This document shows, in pieces, positions 1 to 7,301 of a DNA stretch of 12,350 nucleotides. This stretch comes from an uncultured Marinosulfonomonas sp. GTDB lineage: Bacteria > Pseudomonadota > Alphaproteobacteria > Rhodobacterales > Rhodobacteraceae. Each line of letters begins with the position of its first letter. Positions within the stretch are counted from its first letter, which is position 1. The notes under the pieces were generated by a model, which did not search any database, was not told where the DNA came from, and was given only the letters and a program-made list of their open reading frames with translations. The translations under genes were made by a program, and so were the position numbers. The stretch covers positions 1 to 12,350 of the forward strand of contig CAMZKY010000126.1 in the NCBI GenBank assembly GCA_947311455.1, in the 5' to 3' direction.

Positions 1-500
1 GGCAAAAATCCATGTTGTTTAAAGCCATCCGCGAACAGCTGCGGGCCTCTTACGGGTTTCGGGCGGGTTTGGCGAATTTTGATCGCGAAACACGGCTGTT
101 CTCCATCTCGGGTGAGGTTGACCCGAAAGATGTGGCAAAAGTAGATGCGGTCATTCGTGCAACCTATCAGACGTTTCTGGAAACCGACCCTCGGGAAGAA
201 CAGGTCGAGGCTTTGCGCGGGCTTCTAAGTAAAAACTGGTCTGCAAATGTGAAAAAACCGGCAGTCCTGTCACAACTCGTTCTGGAAAGCATGTTAGACG
301 GCTATGACGAAAATTATGCCGATACGGTCGGCGCGCAGTTGAAATCCCTAACAGCGCACGACGTGGCCCAACGTATCGTCAGCGCCTTTCCTAAATCCGA
401 TGCTTTGGTTCAGATTGTGGTTTCGCCAAATCTGCCGGAAACCGATGGGTATTGCGTCATTTCCAAACCGCAAGAGGCGGTGGATTGCCCCGTGCAATAG
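1..500 (+). CDS. M16-family zinc peptidase-like protein, C-terminal part (5' end outside window)
   Basis: This is the last ~165 residues of a longer protein: the frame is open to the left edge and reads through the ATG at 12, so that ATG is probably internal. The start resembles the C-terminal domain of M16 (insulinase/pitrilysin, mitochondrial processing peptidase-like) proteins, where a stretch like LFKAIREQLRASYGF matches the family's 'LF..LRE..GL.Y' segment carrying the conserved Arg and Tyr. A second family-like stretch, rich in helices, follows (EEQVEALRGLLSKNW). The zinc-binding HxxEH motif would lie in the missing N-terminal domain. Bacteria often carry tandem M16 genes, one catalytic and one lacking the zinc site, so I cannot tell which member this is. 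It ends with TAG two bases before the convergent engB stop. Family assignment is fairly secure; enzymatic activity is undetermined. Confidence 0.7.
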   Translation, partial: QKSMLFKAIREQLRASYGFRAGLANFDRETRLFSISGEVDPKDVAKVDAVIRATYQTFLETDPREEQVEALRGLLSKNWSANVKKPAVLSQLVLESMLDGYDENYADTVGAQLKSLTAHDVAQRIVSAFPKSDALVQIVVSPNLPETDGYCVISKPQEAVDCPVQ

Positions 501-502
501 GC

Positions 503-1168
503 CTAAACCAGATCGGCGATGATGCTGCGCAGTGTCGGGATGCCGATGCCTTTTTCCGAGGAAGTGAGAACCATCTCGGGATAGGCGGCGGGGTGTTTTG
601 AAATGGCTTTGCGCACTTGGGCCAGCATCGCGTCGCGGTCTTTGTCGCGCACCTTGTCCATTTTGGTTAGAACCACTTGAAACGTCAGCGCGGCGCGATC
701 CAGCAGGTCGAATATTTCCTCGTCCACCGGTTTAACGCCGTGGCGCGCATCCACCAGAACAAACGCACGGCGCAGGGTTTGGCGCCCTGAAAGATAGGCC
801 TTTAGCAGCCGCTGCCATTTGGCCACCACCGCTTTGGGCGCATTGGCGTATCCGTAGCCAGGCAAATCCACCAGAAACGGGCCGTTTTCACTGCCCCTGA
901 GGGTGGTGAAAAAGTTGATCTCCTGCGTGCGCCCCGGGGTGTTGGAGGCCCGCGCCAGCCCTTTGCGCCCCGTCAAGGCGTTGATCAGCGAGGATTTCCC
1001 CACGTTCGAGCGCCCGGCGAAGCACACCTCAAGCCGATCTGCGGGGGGCAGGCCGTCCATCGCCACAACACCCAGCAGGAAATCGGTGTTGCCCGCAAAC
1101 AATTTGCGCCCGCGTTCAAGCGCGTCTGCATCGGGATCGGGGGCAAGGGTGTATTCGATCTGGGTCAT
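503..1168 (-). CDS. engB: Ribosome biogenesis GTP-binding protein EngB (YihA/YsxC)
   Basis: A 221-residue TRAFAC-class GTPase needed in bacteria for late 50S ribosomal subunit assembly; cytoplasmic. All G motifs are visible: G1 GRSNVGKS at residues 52-59, the G2 region TPGRTQEINFF at about 77-87, G3 DLPGYGYA at 101-108, G4 TKMD at 168-171 and G5 TSSEKG at 202-207. The G3 form DLPGYGYA is diagnostic for EngB rather than Era or Der. Length is normal for the family. The ATG overlaps the stop of the upstream MOSC gene by four bases (ATGA, 1165-1168), which points to translational coupling within a yidC-MOSC-engB operon. No clear ribosome-binding site lies before the start, consistent with coupling. 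The gene ends two bases from the convergent M16-like gene, leaving no room for a separate terminator. Confidence 0.96.
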   Translation of the reverse strand: MTQIEYTLAPDPDADALERGRKLFAGNTDFLLGVVAMDGLPPADRLEVCFAGRSNVGKSSLINALTGRKGLARASNTPGRTQEINFFTTLRGSENGPFLVDLPGYGYANAPKAVVAKWQRLLKAYLSGRQTLRRAFVLVDARHGVKPVDEEIFDLLDRAALTFQVVLTKMDKVRDKDRDAMLAQVRKAISKHPAAYPEMVLTSSEKGIGIPTLRSIIADLV

Positions 1169-1914
1169 ATCAATTCTGCTTTGTCGTTTGTGTTGATGGT
1201 GCCGGATTTGGTGACTTCGGCGGCAACGCCAAAATCGGTGTGGCCATAATGGGCTTTTAGCTGATCCAGCATATCAATGTCACGCATGCCGGTTTCGGTG
1301 TTGGCGGTGGTGGCCATGCAGCGCTCAATACGTTTGCGGATTTTCAGCTTGGCGGTGCCAATACGAATGGTTTTCCCGATCCAGTCATGTTCCTGCCACG
1401 GGGCCAATCCGTCAAGCCAGATATTGCCGCGAAACCGCGCGGCCAAAATCGGTTGGCCGATTTTATGGGATAGGTCCTGCAACGAGGCGTTGTTCATAAT
1501 CGAAACCGAGGCAAAGGATGTATCCGTCATGCCGCGATCTGGGGCTTGCACCAGCGCTACAGGTTTAGGCCGTGTTTTGCTGACCAGTTTTGAAACCCAA
1601 TCTAAAAATCCGGCATGCTGGTTTATGTTGGTTGGATCAAACGTAAAAGGCGCGCAATCGGGATGGGTAAGCGTGTAGGTGCCGCCATCCATAGCCAATT
1701 CAACCGCCTGCAGTTTGGGGGAACTGGCACCGCGAATAAAGTTATTGCACCGCGCCCATTGAGGCGCATTTATATCGAATTTGCTGGAATCATGCATGAC
1801 CGCCCAAAGGCGATCATGGGGCATGGTTTTGCCTTTGATCAGGTCAGTCGTAAGGATCGTTTCGCGCCCCACGCCTTTGATTGGATGGCGAAACAGGGAC
1901 GCGATTGTGATCAT
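1165..1914 (-). CDS. MOSC domain-containing protein (mARC/YcbX-like)
   Basis: A 249-residue protein with an N-terminal MOSC_N beta-barrel domain (roughly residues 1-90; IASLFRHPIKG near the start) and a C-terminal MOSC domain (about 120-249). The FRGNIWLDG segment at 161-169 and the RCMATTANTETG segment at 198-209 match the family. Cys199 sits where mARC and YcbX enzymes place the cysteine that ligates molybdenum. Proteins of this type bind sulfurated molybdenum cofactor and reduce N-hydroxylated compounds, or carry sulfur for cofactor maturation; the actual substrate here cannot be read from sequence. A good ribosome-binding site, AAGGA at 1926-1922, lies seven bases before the ATG, inside the end of yidC. 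The gene lies 3 bases after yidC and overlaps engB by 4, so it is part of the same transcription unit. I know of no established functional reason for that linkage. Confidence 0.88.
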   Translation of the reverse strand: MITIASLFRHPIKGVGRETILTTDLIKGKTMPHDRLWAVMHDSSKFDINAPQWARCNNFIRGASSPKLQAVELAMDGGTYTLTHPDCAPFTFDPTNINQHAGFLDWVSKLVSKTRPKPVALVQAPDRGMTDTSFASVSIMNNASLQDLSHKIGQPILAARFRGNIWLDGLAPWQEHDWIGKTIRIGTAKLKIRKRIERCMATTANTETGMRDIDMLDQLKAHYGHTDFGVAAEVTKSGTINTNDKAELI

Positions 1915-1917
1915 TTC

Positions 1918-3738
1918 TTAATCCTTGTCAGCCTTTTTGCGTTTAAAGCTGGCTTTGATATTGCCAAACACATCGGGTTTTGCGCCCTGTTTGGTCATAA
2001 TCAGATATTGCTGGATAAAGGTTAGCGTGTTGTTGGTGATCCAGTATAGAACCAGACCCGAGGCAAACCGGCCCAGCATAAACATGAAGACCCACGGCAT
2101 CCACGCAAAGATCATCGCTTGGGTTGCATCTGTTGGTGTCGGGTTCAGTTTTTGTTGGAACCACATGGAAATACCCAACAGGATTGGCAACAAACCAAGC
2201 GATACAATCGCAAGCATGGAACCGGGATCGGGGGCCGCAAACGGCAGCAGGCCAAACAGATTCAAGATCGAGGATGGATCAGGGGCTGACAAATCGCGTA
2301 TCCAGCCAAGCCATGGGGCATGACGCAGATCAAGCGTAACAAACACCACCTTATACAATGAAAAGAAGATCGGGATTTGCAACAGGATCGGCAAACAGCC
2401 CGAGGCGGGGTTTACCTTTTCCTTTTTATACAGCTCCATGATCTCTTTTTGCTGTTTTTGTTTGTCGTCGCCGCAGCGTTCTTTGATGGCTTCCATTTCG
2501 GGTTGGAGCATTTTCATTTTGGCCATCGAGGAATAGGATTTATAGGCCAACGGAAAGAAGATAGCTTTCACGATGAATGTCAGGGCGACGATTGACCAGC
2601 CCATGTTGCCAATCAGGCCTTCTAATGTGTGCAGCAGCCAGAACATCGGTTTGGTGATGAAAAAGAACATGCCCCAGTCGATGGAGTTAATAAAGCCGGT
2701 GACGTCCTGTTCGGTTTCATACATATGCAAAGTTGACCAATCTTTGGCCCCCGCAAACAAGCGTGTTTTCACGCTGACCGTTGCGCCCGCCGGGATGTCT
2801 TGCGTGGGTTGGCGTGATTCAACCTGATAGATGTCGTTACGGGTGTCGTATTTCACTGCAGAGGTAAATGGCCCGTTCGAGACCATGTTGGCCATCCATT
2901 CCTTGCTTGCAAATCCGATCCAGCCTTCGGTTTCGGCTTTGGCAAGTTCGGTGCGGCCGGCTTCGCCCTCGACCACGTCAAGATCGGGCATTTTTTTGTA
3001 TTTGATTTCGGTTAGTTTACCGTCAATCATCCGCACCACACCTTCGTGGGAGATATAAAATCCGATAGTGTCAGGTTTGCCAAAACGGGCGACAATGCCA
3101 TAAGGCTGCGCACGTTGGGCGGCGGTGCCAGTGTTTTCGATGGATTGGGTGACGGTAAACATGTAATCCGCATCAATCGCAATGGTGCGGCGGAAAATCA
3201 GGCCTTTGGTGTTTTCCCAACGCAGGGTAACGGGATTGTCTACAGACAGAGTTGAGCCGGATTCAAGAGCCCAAAGCGTATTGGCCGTTGGTACGTCCTC
3301 GCCGGATAAGGTGCCTGCAGGTGCCCAGCCGTAAAAGGCATAATATGGTTTTTCGGATCCATAAGGGGTTAGAAGCGTTACGATGGGCGAATTGTCTTCG
3401 AGTGTTTCGCGGTATTTTTTCAGTTTCAGATCATCAATGCGACCACCCAAAAGGGTGATTGATCCTTCGACAGACGGTGTATCAATGGTGATACGCGGTG
3501 CGGATTCCAGATCGGCTTGTTGTGCGGTGATTGCAGCAGGCGCGCTGGCCGCCGCATTGGCGGCAGGCGGTGTTGTCGGGGTGCCATTTGCATCGGTTGT
3601 GGCCGTTACGCTGGAAGGCGTTACCGCGATCGGATCAATTGGCGCTTCTGCTGGTGGGAACAATACGGCCCACACAAGCAACACAAGGCCACTTAGGGCG
3701 ACGGCAATATAAAGGTTCTTGTTGTCATTTTGCTCCAT
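1918..3738 (-). CDS. yidC: Membrane protein insertase YidC
   Basis: YidC/Oxa1/Alb3-family insertase of the inner membrane, which inserts and folds membrane proteins alone or with SecYEG. I place the start at the ATG at 3738 (606 residues). The longer frame begins at a TTG (3792) and adds 18 residues before the usual 'MEQNDNKNL' beginning. Visible parts: TM1 at about 8-27; an Ala/Thr/Pro-rich linker at about 31-75; the periplasmic beta-sandwich domain at about 80-345; then the conserved 60-kDa insertase core at about 360-585. This core includes the coiled-coil loop (SMAKMKMLQPEME, 404-416) and the signature YKKEKVNPASGCLPILLQIP (437-456). Lys391 occupies the position of the E. coli groove residue Arg366, keeping the positive charge. 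The C-terminus is basic (KASFKRKKADKD), possibly ribosome-facing. It heads the yidC-MOSC-engB cluster. No convincing promoter was found in the 208 bp upstream, and rnpA and yidD are not adjacent. Confidence 0.97.
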   Translation of the reverse strand: MEQNDNKNLYIAVALSGLVLLVWAVLFPPAEAPIDPIAVTPSSVTATTDANGTPTTPPAANAAASAPAAITAQQADLESAPRITIDTPSVEGSITLLGGRIDDLKLKKYRETLEDNSPIVTLLTPYGSEKPYYAFYGWAPAGTLSGEDVPTANTLWALESGSTLSVDNPVTLRWENTKGLIFRRTIAIDADYMFTVTQSIENTGTAAQRAQPYGIVARFGKPDTIGFYISHEGVVRMIDGKLTEIKYKKMPDLDVVEGEAGRTELAKAETEGWIGFASKEWMANMVSNGPFTSAVKYDTRNDIYQVESRQPTQDIPAGATVSVKTRLFAGAKDWSTLHMYETEQDVTGFINSIDWGMFFFITKPMFWLLHTLEGLIGNMGWSIVALTFIVKAIFFPLAYKSYSSMAKMKMLQPEMEAIKERCGDDKQKQQKEIMELYKKEKVNPASGCLPILLQIPIFFSLYKVVFVTLDLRHAPWLGWIRDLSAPDPSSILNLFGLLPFAAPDPGSMLAIVSLGLLPILLGISMWFQQKLNPTPTDATQAMIFAWMPWVFMFMLGRFASGLVLYWITNNTLTFIQQYLIMTKQGAKPDVFGNIKASFKRKKADKD

Positions 3739-3829
3739 TGGGAACGGCACCTGTTTTATGAATGTCACTGAATTTTTGGTCAGCTTGTTCAACAGGGCAT
3801 AGGCGCAAAGGTCAAGGGGTATTCCCCAA

Positions 3830-3859
3830 TATCAGGCGGATAGGCCGCGTATCAGGCGG
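3830..3859. repeat. Two 10-bp direct repeats spaced 20 bp apart, upstream of yidC
   Basis: TATCAGGCGG occurs at 3830-3839 and again exactly at 3850-3859, so the period is 20 bp, close to two helical turns. The spacer contains a short dyad overlapping the first copy (GCGG...CCGC, about 3836-3848). It lies about 90 bp upstream of the yidC ATG, between yidC and the end of the EAL gene, in the only gap that can carry a promoter for the yidC operon. The placement and spacing would suit a regulator bound side by side on one face of the helix, but no regulator is known from the sequence. It could be chance. Confidence 0.4.
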
Positions 3860-3901
3860 GAATCGGAGGTATTGCCGCGATTATGCATCGCTATTGCAAT
3901 C

Positions 3902-3919
3902 CTCGGCTGGGGTGCCGAG
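3902..3919 (-). terminator. Possible terminator hairpin after the EAL gene
   Basis: A perfect 6-bp stem CTCGGC/GCCGAG with a 6-base loop begins 27 bases beyond the stop codon of the minus-strand EAL gene. No run of T follows the stem on either strand, so an intrinsic terminator is not proven; it is the best candidate between the EAL gene and yidC. Confidence 0.3.
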
Positions 3920-3946
3920 AATCGCTTGAATTCTGTGGAAACATCC

Positions 3947-5476
3947 TTACCCCAATTTACGCCCTATTTTCGGGGGGCTTTGTAACTTGGCATTATGCTT
4001 TTGCATCCACTCAAACGTGTCTTGAAACGGCATTGGCCGTGCGATGCCGTAGCCTTGGATATGACCGCATCCAAGTTGTGCCAGCATGGTGTGTTCGCCT
4101 GCCGTTTCCACACCTTCGGCCAGTGTTTCCAGATCAAGCTGTTCAGCCATGGTAATGATCGCCGAAACCATACGTTGCTGATCCTGATCTTTATCAACCT
4201 TCATTACGAAAGATCGATCAATTTTTATCCGCCCAACAGCAAATCGCCTGATATTCGAGATCGAGGCGTGCCCCGTGCCAAAATCATCCAGATCAATCGA
4301 GCACCCAAGCCCGGCTAGGCCGGAAATATTGCGGGTGATAATTTCGTTTTTGGTATCTTCAACCACGGTTTCCAAAATCTCGACAGCAAGGCGGGAAGGC
4401 TCCAGATTAAAACGATCCAGCTCCCATCTGATTTTATCCACCAGCTTAGGATTGCGCAGCTCGTCACTGGCAAAATTCACCCCGATTTGAGGCACATTCA
4501 GGCCCAACCCATCCCATTTTTTCAGGGCAACAAGGGAATGATACAACATTACTTCGCTTAATCGTTCAAACTGGCCTGTCTGTTCAACGGCTGGCAAAAA
4601 ATCCATCGGCGAAATCATCCCGCGTTTGGGGTGCTGCCATCGGGCAAGCGCCTCAAATCCGGTTACTTTGCCCGTATCTGTTGAAATCTGAGGCTGAAAC
4701 CACGGGAGGATTTCGCCGTTTTCCAGCGCGATGATCACATCTTCTGTGAGGGCGTGATGGGCTTTGGCCTTTACCTGCATGTCCGCTGAAAACCCGCGGA
4801 TCGCGCCTTGGCCGTTGTTTTGTGCCTCTTTCAGCGCCAGCTCTGCTGCTGCAAGCAAGGAATCACCATTTGGCTCGGGGCTGCGTGTAGAAAGGCAAAA
4901 CCCGATACAGGCAGATAGATAAACCAACACTTTATCCACTGAATACGGTTCTGAAATCGCCGCTTGAAGGCGACCGGACATCTGGATCATGGTTTCAAGA
5001 TCAAGACGAGACCCGGGGGCAATGGCCGCTGCGTATGTGCCACGATTCAGGCGCGCTACATCATCAATTTCGCGCATAACATCTTTGATCCGCAATCCAA
5101 CCTGTTTGCGAATGTCATCGCTTGCCTTGTGCCCATAGCGATCCGAGAATTTGTCAAAATCATCCAGTTGAACAACCATTGCAGCGGTTGTTTTTCCCAA
5201 TTCCGCCCCGATTGTCAGGTTGATATCCAGAATGGCCTCAAGCCCGTCACGTAGCAGTAATCCGGTTAACCCGTCTTTGGCATGTTCTTTTTGCGGGGTT
5301 GGTGCCGTTCCAATAATCGAAATCACAGCGGGCAAAATCAGGGCGGTTCCCAATAATAACGCCTCTCCGCCCAACCAAAAGCTGCCCAATGCAATCGCCG
5401 GAATAAACGCCAAGGTTTGCGGGCCTGAAATTACCTTTCGAATTGTCGCGCGAGAGGGGGCTTTGAATGGCAGCAT
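3947..5476 (-). CDS. Membrane-anchored protein with degenerate GGDEF and intact EAL domain (predicted c-di-GMP phosphodiesterase)
   Basis: I use the ATG at 5476 (509 residues) because AAAGGA lies seven bases upstream (5489-5484). A longer frame begins at a GTG at 5521 with no such site. Two hydrophobic segments (about 21-37 and 38-56) anchor it to the inner membrane, with the remainder cytosolic. A GGDEF-like domain spans roughly 68-225. Its fold landmarks remain (DGLTGLLLRD, LDDFDKFSDRYGH) but the GG(D/E)EF signature reads RGTYA at 145-149, so it should not make c-di-GMP. The EAL domain at about 240-500 keeps its catalytic set: EAL at 275-277, the Asn in VNFASDEL, the Glu in EILE, DDFGTG at 397-402, IKIDRSF, AEGVET and QGYGIARPM. 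Hydrolysis of c-di-GMP to pGpG is therefore predicted. The ruined GGDEF may sense GTP or regulate the EAL domain, as in other composite proteins. It lies 76 bp after ttcA on the same strand and may be cotranscribed. Confidence 0.9.
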   Translation of the reverse strand: MLPFKAPSRATIRKVISGPQTLAFIPAIALGSFWLGGEALLLGTALILPAVISIIGTAPTPQKEHAKDGLTGLLLRDGLEAILDINLTIGAELGKTTAAMVVQLDDFDKFSDRYGHKASDDIRKQVGLRIKDVMREIDDVARLNRGTYAAAIAPGSRLDLETMIQMSGRLQAAISEPYSVDKVLVYLSACIGFCLSTRSPEPNGDSLLAAAELALKEAQNNGQGAIRGFSADMQVKAKAHHALTEDVIIALENGEILPWFQPQISTDTGKVTGFEALARWQHPKRGMISPMDFLPAVEQTGQFERLSEVMLYHSLVALKKWDGLGLNVPQIGVNFASDELRNPKLVDKIRWELDRFNLEPSRLAVEILETVVEDTKNEIITRNISGLAGLGCSIDLDDFGTGHASISNIRRFAVGRIKIDRSFVMKVDKDQDQQRMVSAIITMAEQLDLETLAEGVETAGEHTMLAQLGCGHIQGYGIARPMPFQDTFEWMQKHNAKLQSPPKIGRKLG

Positions 5477-5552
5477 TCGGGTGTCCTTTGTGCGGATGTG
5501 GAAGAACCACAGGGGATACACAGGACGCTAAGGAATGTTTCTGCACGGCGCG

Positions 5553-6419
5553 TTAACGCAACCGCGGAAGTTGCGCCTCATTTAATTCAAATTGTTCGGA
5601 GTTTCGGGCCAGTCCTTTAAAATCAAACAGCTTTTCATCCAGCAAATGCGTTGGGCGTGCATTCATCAAAGCGCGAAACATCACTTGCCGCCGTCCGGGT
5701 GCATTCTTTTCCCAACCGTCCAGAATCGCTTTGACTTGTTGACGCTGCAATCCATCCTGCGATCCACACAGATCACAAGGGATAATCGGATAGTCCATCG
5801 CGGTGGCAAATTTTTCGCAATCCTTTTCGGCAACATGGGCCAAGGGACGATAAACAAACAAATCGCCTTCGTCATTCACCAGTTTGGGAGGCATGGTGGC
5901 CAAACGTCCGCCGTGAAACAGGTTCATGAAAAAGGTTTCCAGAATATCGTCACGGTGATGGCCCAGCACAACAGCGCTACAGCCTTCTTCGCGGGCAATA
6001 CGGTATAGATTACCACGGCGAAGGCGCGAACACATGGCACAAAAGGTGCGCCCCGTCGGGGTTTTGTCTGTCACGATTGAATAGGTGTCTTCATATTCAA
6101 TTCGATGCGCCACGCCCATTTTTTCAAGGAAGGCAGGTAAAACTGTGGCGGGGAAATTCGGCTGACCCTGATCCAGATTGCAGGCTACCAGTTCAACCGG
6201 CAACAGCCCGCGCCATTTCAGCTCGTGCAGCACTGCGAGGAGGGTGTAGCTGTCTTTGCCGCCCGACAGGCACACCAGCCATTTCGCACCGCGTTCGATC
6301 ATGCCGTATTGCTCAATCGCTTCGCGGGTTTGTCGCACGATGCGTTTGCGCAGTTTGTTGAATTCGGTGGTTGAGGGGGCACCTGCGAATAGGGGATGGA
6401 TGTCTGAAGATTCTGTCAT
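5553..6419 (-). CDS. ttcA: tRNA 2-thiocytidine(32) synthetase TtcA
   Basis: Cytoplasmic ATP-dependent enzyme that thiolates cytidine 32 in the anticodon loop of certain tRNAs, using a [4Fe-4S] cluster. The 288 residues show the PP-loop SGGKDS at 52-57 for ATP binding, a CxxC pair at Cys127 and Cys130 (TFCAMCSRLRRG) and a second CxxC at Cys215 and Cys218 (PCDLCGSQ). Three of these correspond to the cluster ligands known for E. coli TtcA. GHHRDDILET at 153-162 is also typical. Length fits the family. The ATG at 6419 has only a weak ribosome-binding site. The gene is divergent from uppP across about 105 bp and precedes the EAL gene on the same strand. No functional tie to c-di-GMP is evident. 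Confidence 0.96.
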   Translation of the reverse strand: MTESSDIHPLFAGAPSTTEFNKLRKRIVRQTREAIEQYGMIERGAKWLVCLSGGKDSYTLLAVLHELKWRGLLPVELVACNLDQGQPNFPATVLPAFLEKMGVAHRIEYEDTYSIVTDKTPTGRTFCAMCSRLRRGNLYRIAREEGCSAVVLGHHRDDILETFFMNLFHGGRLATMPPKLVNDEGDLFVYRPLAHVAEKDCEKFATAMDYPIIPCDLCGSQDGLQRQQVKAILDGWEKNAPGRRQVMFRALMNARPTHLLDEKLFDFKGLARNSEQFELNEAQLPRLR

Positions 6420-6468
6420 AGTCGCGGTTTAACGGGGAATGCCGGTGCTGGCAAAGGGGTATTGCCGA

Positions 6469-6498
6469 TTGACCTGAAATTCGTGAACGGGCTACAAG
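6469..6498 (+). promoter_or_regulatory. Candidate promoter for uppP
   Basis: TTGACC at 6469-6474 and TACAAG at 6493-6498 are separated by 18 bases. They match a sigma-70 type -35 element (5 of 6) and -10 element (4 of 6). The start of transcription would fall near 6505, about 20 bases before the GTG and just ahead of the ribosome-binding site AAGGA. The match is by eye only. Confidence 0.35.
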
Positions 6499-6524
6499 AC
6501 CAGGATTGCAAACAAGGAAAACTC

Positions 6525-7292
6525 GTGGATATTCTAAACGCCGTTATTTTAGGCCTTGTCGAAGGTGCAACGGAATTTTTGCCGATTTCGTCAACCGGAC
6601 ATCTTATTGTTGTCAGTCAGTGGCTGGGTATTGACCAAAGTAAGGTGCACATTGCCTTTGAAGTTATCATTCAGCTGGCGGCCATTTTGGCGGTGCTGGC
6701 CACGTATCGCGGTAAATTCACCCCACGCCATTTCTCGCTTTGGACAAAGGTTTTAGTTGCCTTTCTACCCATCGCTGCCATCGGGTTTTTGTTCAAGGAT
6801 CAGATCAAAGCCTTGTTTTTGAATCCCACTATCGTGCCGACTATGTTTATTATTGGCGGCATTGTTTTTCTGGTGCTGGAATATTTCCACAAAGAAAGCC
6901 ACGAAGGGGTCGGTTCTGTCGATGATGTGACCTATAAACAGGCCGCATGGATCGGGTTTGCGCAGATTTTTGCGCTGGTTCCCGGAACCAGCCGTGCAGG
7001 GTCAACCATTGTCGGGGCGCTTCTTGTCGGATTGTCGCGCAAAGCGGCGGCGGAATTTTCGTTTTTACTGGCCCTACCGGTGATGGGTGCGGCCAGCGGA
7101 TACGAGATTTTAAAGAATTATCAGGATTTTTCAGGGGCCAACTGGGCGGTGCTTGGCATTGGGTTTATCACGGCGTTTATCGTTGCATGGCTGACAATGA
7201 AACTGTTCATCGCCTTTCTGGAAAAATTCACCTTCAATGCTTTTGGCCTCTACCGGATTGCATTCGGTGTTTTGTTGTTTTGGATGATGTGA
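6525..7292 (+). CDS. uppP: Undecaprenyl-diphosphate phosphatase UppP (BacA)
   Basis: Inner-membrane enzyme that converts undecaprenyl diphosphate to the monophosphate, recycling the lipid carrier for peptidoglycan and other envelope polymers; excess confers bacitracin resistance. I start at GTG 6525 (255 residues) because AAGGA at 6514-6518 lies six bases upstream and the protein then begins MDILNAVILGLVEG as in the family. The longer frame from TTG 6462 adds 21 non-conserved residues. Motif 1, VEGATEFLPISSTGH, supplies Glu13, Glu17 and His26; motif 2, PGTSRAGST at 153-161, supplies Ser156 and Arg157. These match the E. coli catalytic residues Glu17, Glu21, His30 and Arg174. Several hydrophobic helices run along the whole length. 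The last codon is nine bases from the convergent yidD end. Confidence 0.96.
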   Translation: MDILNAVILGLVEGATEFLPISSTGHLIVVSQWLGIDQSKVHIAFEVIIQLAAILAVLATYRGKFTPRHFSLWTKVLVAFLPIAAIGFLFKDQIKALFLNPTIVPTMFIIGGIVFLVLEYFHKESHEGVGSVDDVTYKQAAWIGFAQIFALVPGTSRAGSTIVGALLVGLSRKAAAEFSFLLALPVMGAASGYEILKNYQDFSGANWAVLGIGFITAFIVAWLTMKLFIAFLEKFTFNAFGLYRIAFGVLLFWMM

Positions 7293-7301
7293 GGGGCGGA
7301 T

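Noticed and set aside
3739..3792. Longer YidC beginning at TTG 3792
   Set aside because: It needs a rare start codon, adds 18 residues before the usual family N-terminus, and ATG 3738 gives the expected beginning right before TM1.
3810..3815. TTGACC on the minus strand as -35 element for yidC
   Set aside because: No acceptable -10 element follows at 16-18 bases, so I do not call a promoter.
3883..4318. Plus-strand open frames overlapping the end of the EAL gene
   Set aside because: They overlap the conserved EAL coding sequence and encode nothing recognisable.
5477..5521. Longer EAL protein beginning at GTG 5521
   Set aside because: ATG 5476 has AAAGGA at good spacing; the extra 15 residues have no ribosome-binding support.
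6462..6524. Longer UppP beginning at TTG 6462
   Set aside because: The 21 extra residues are not UppP-like, and the stretch contains the likely promoter and the ribosome-binding site of GTG 6525.
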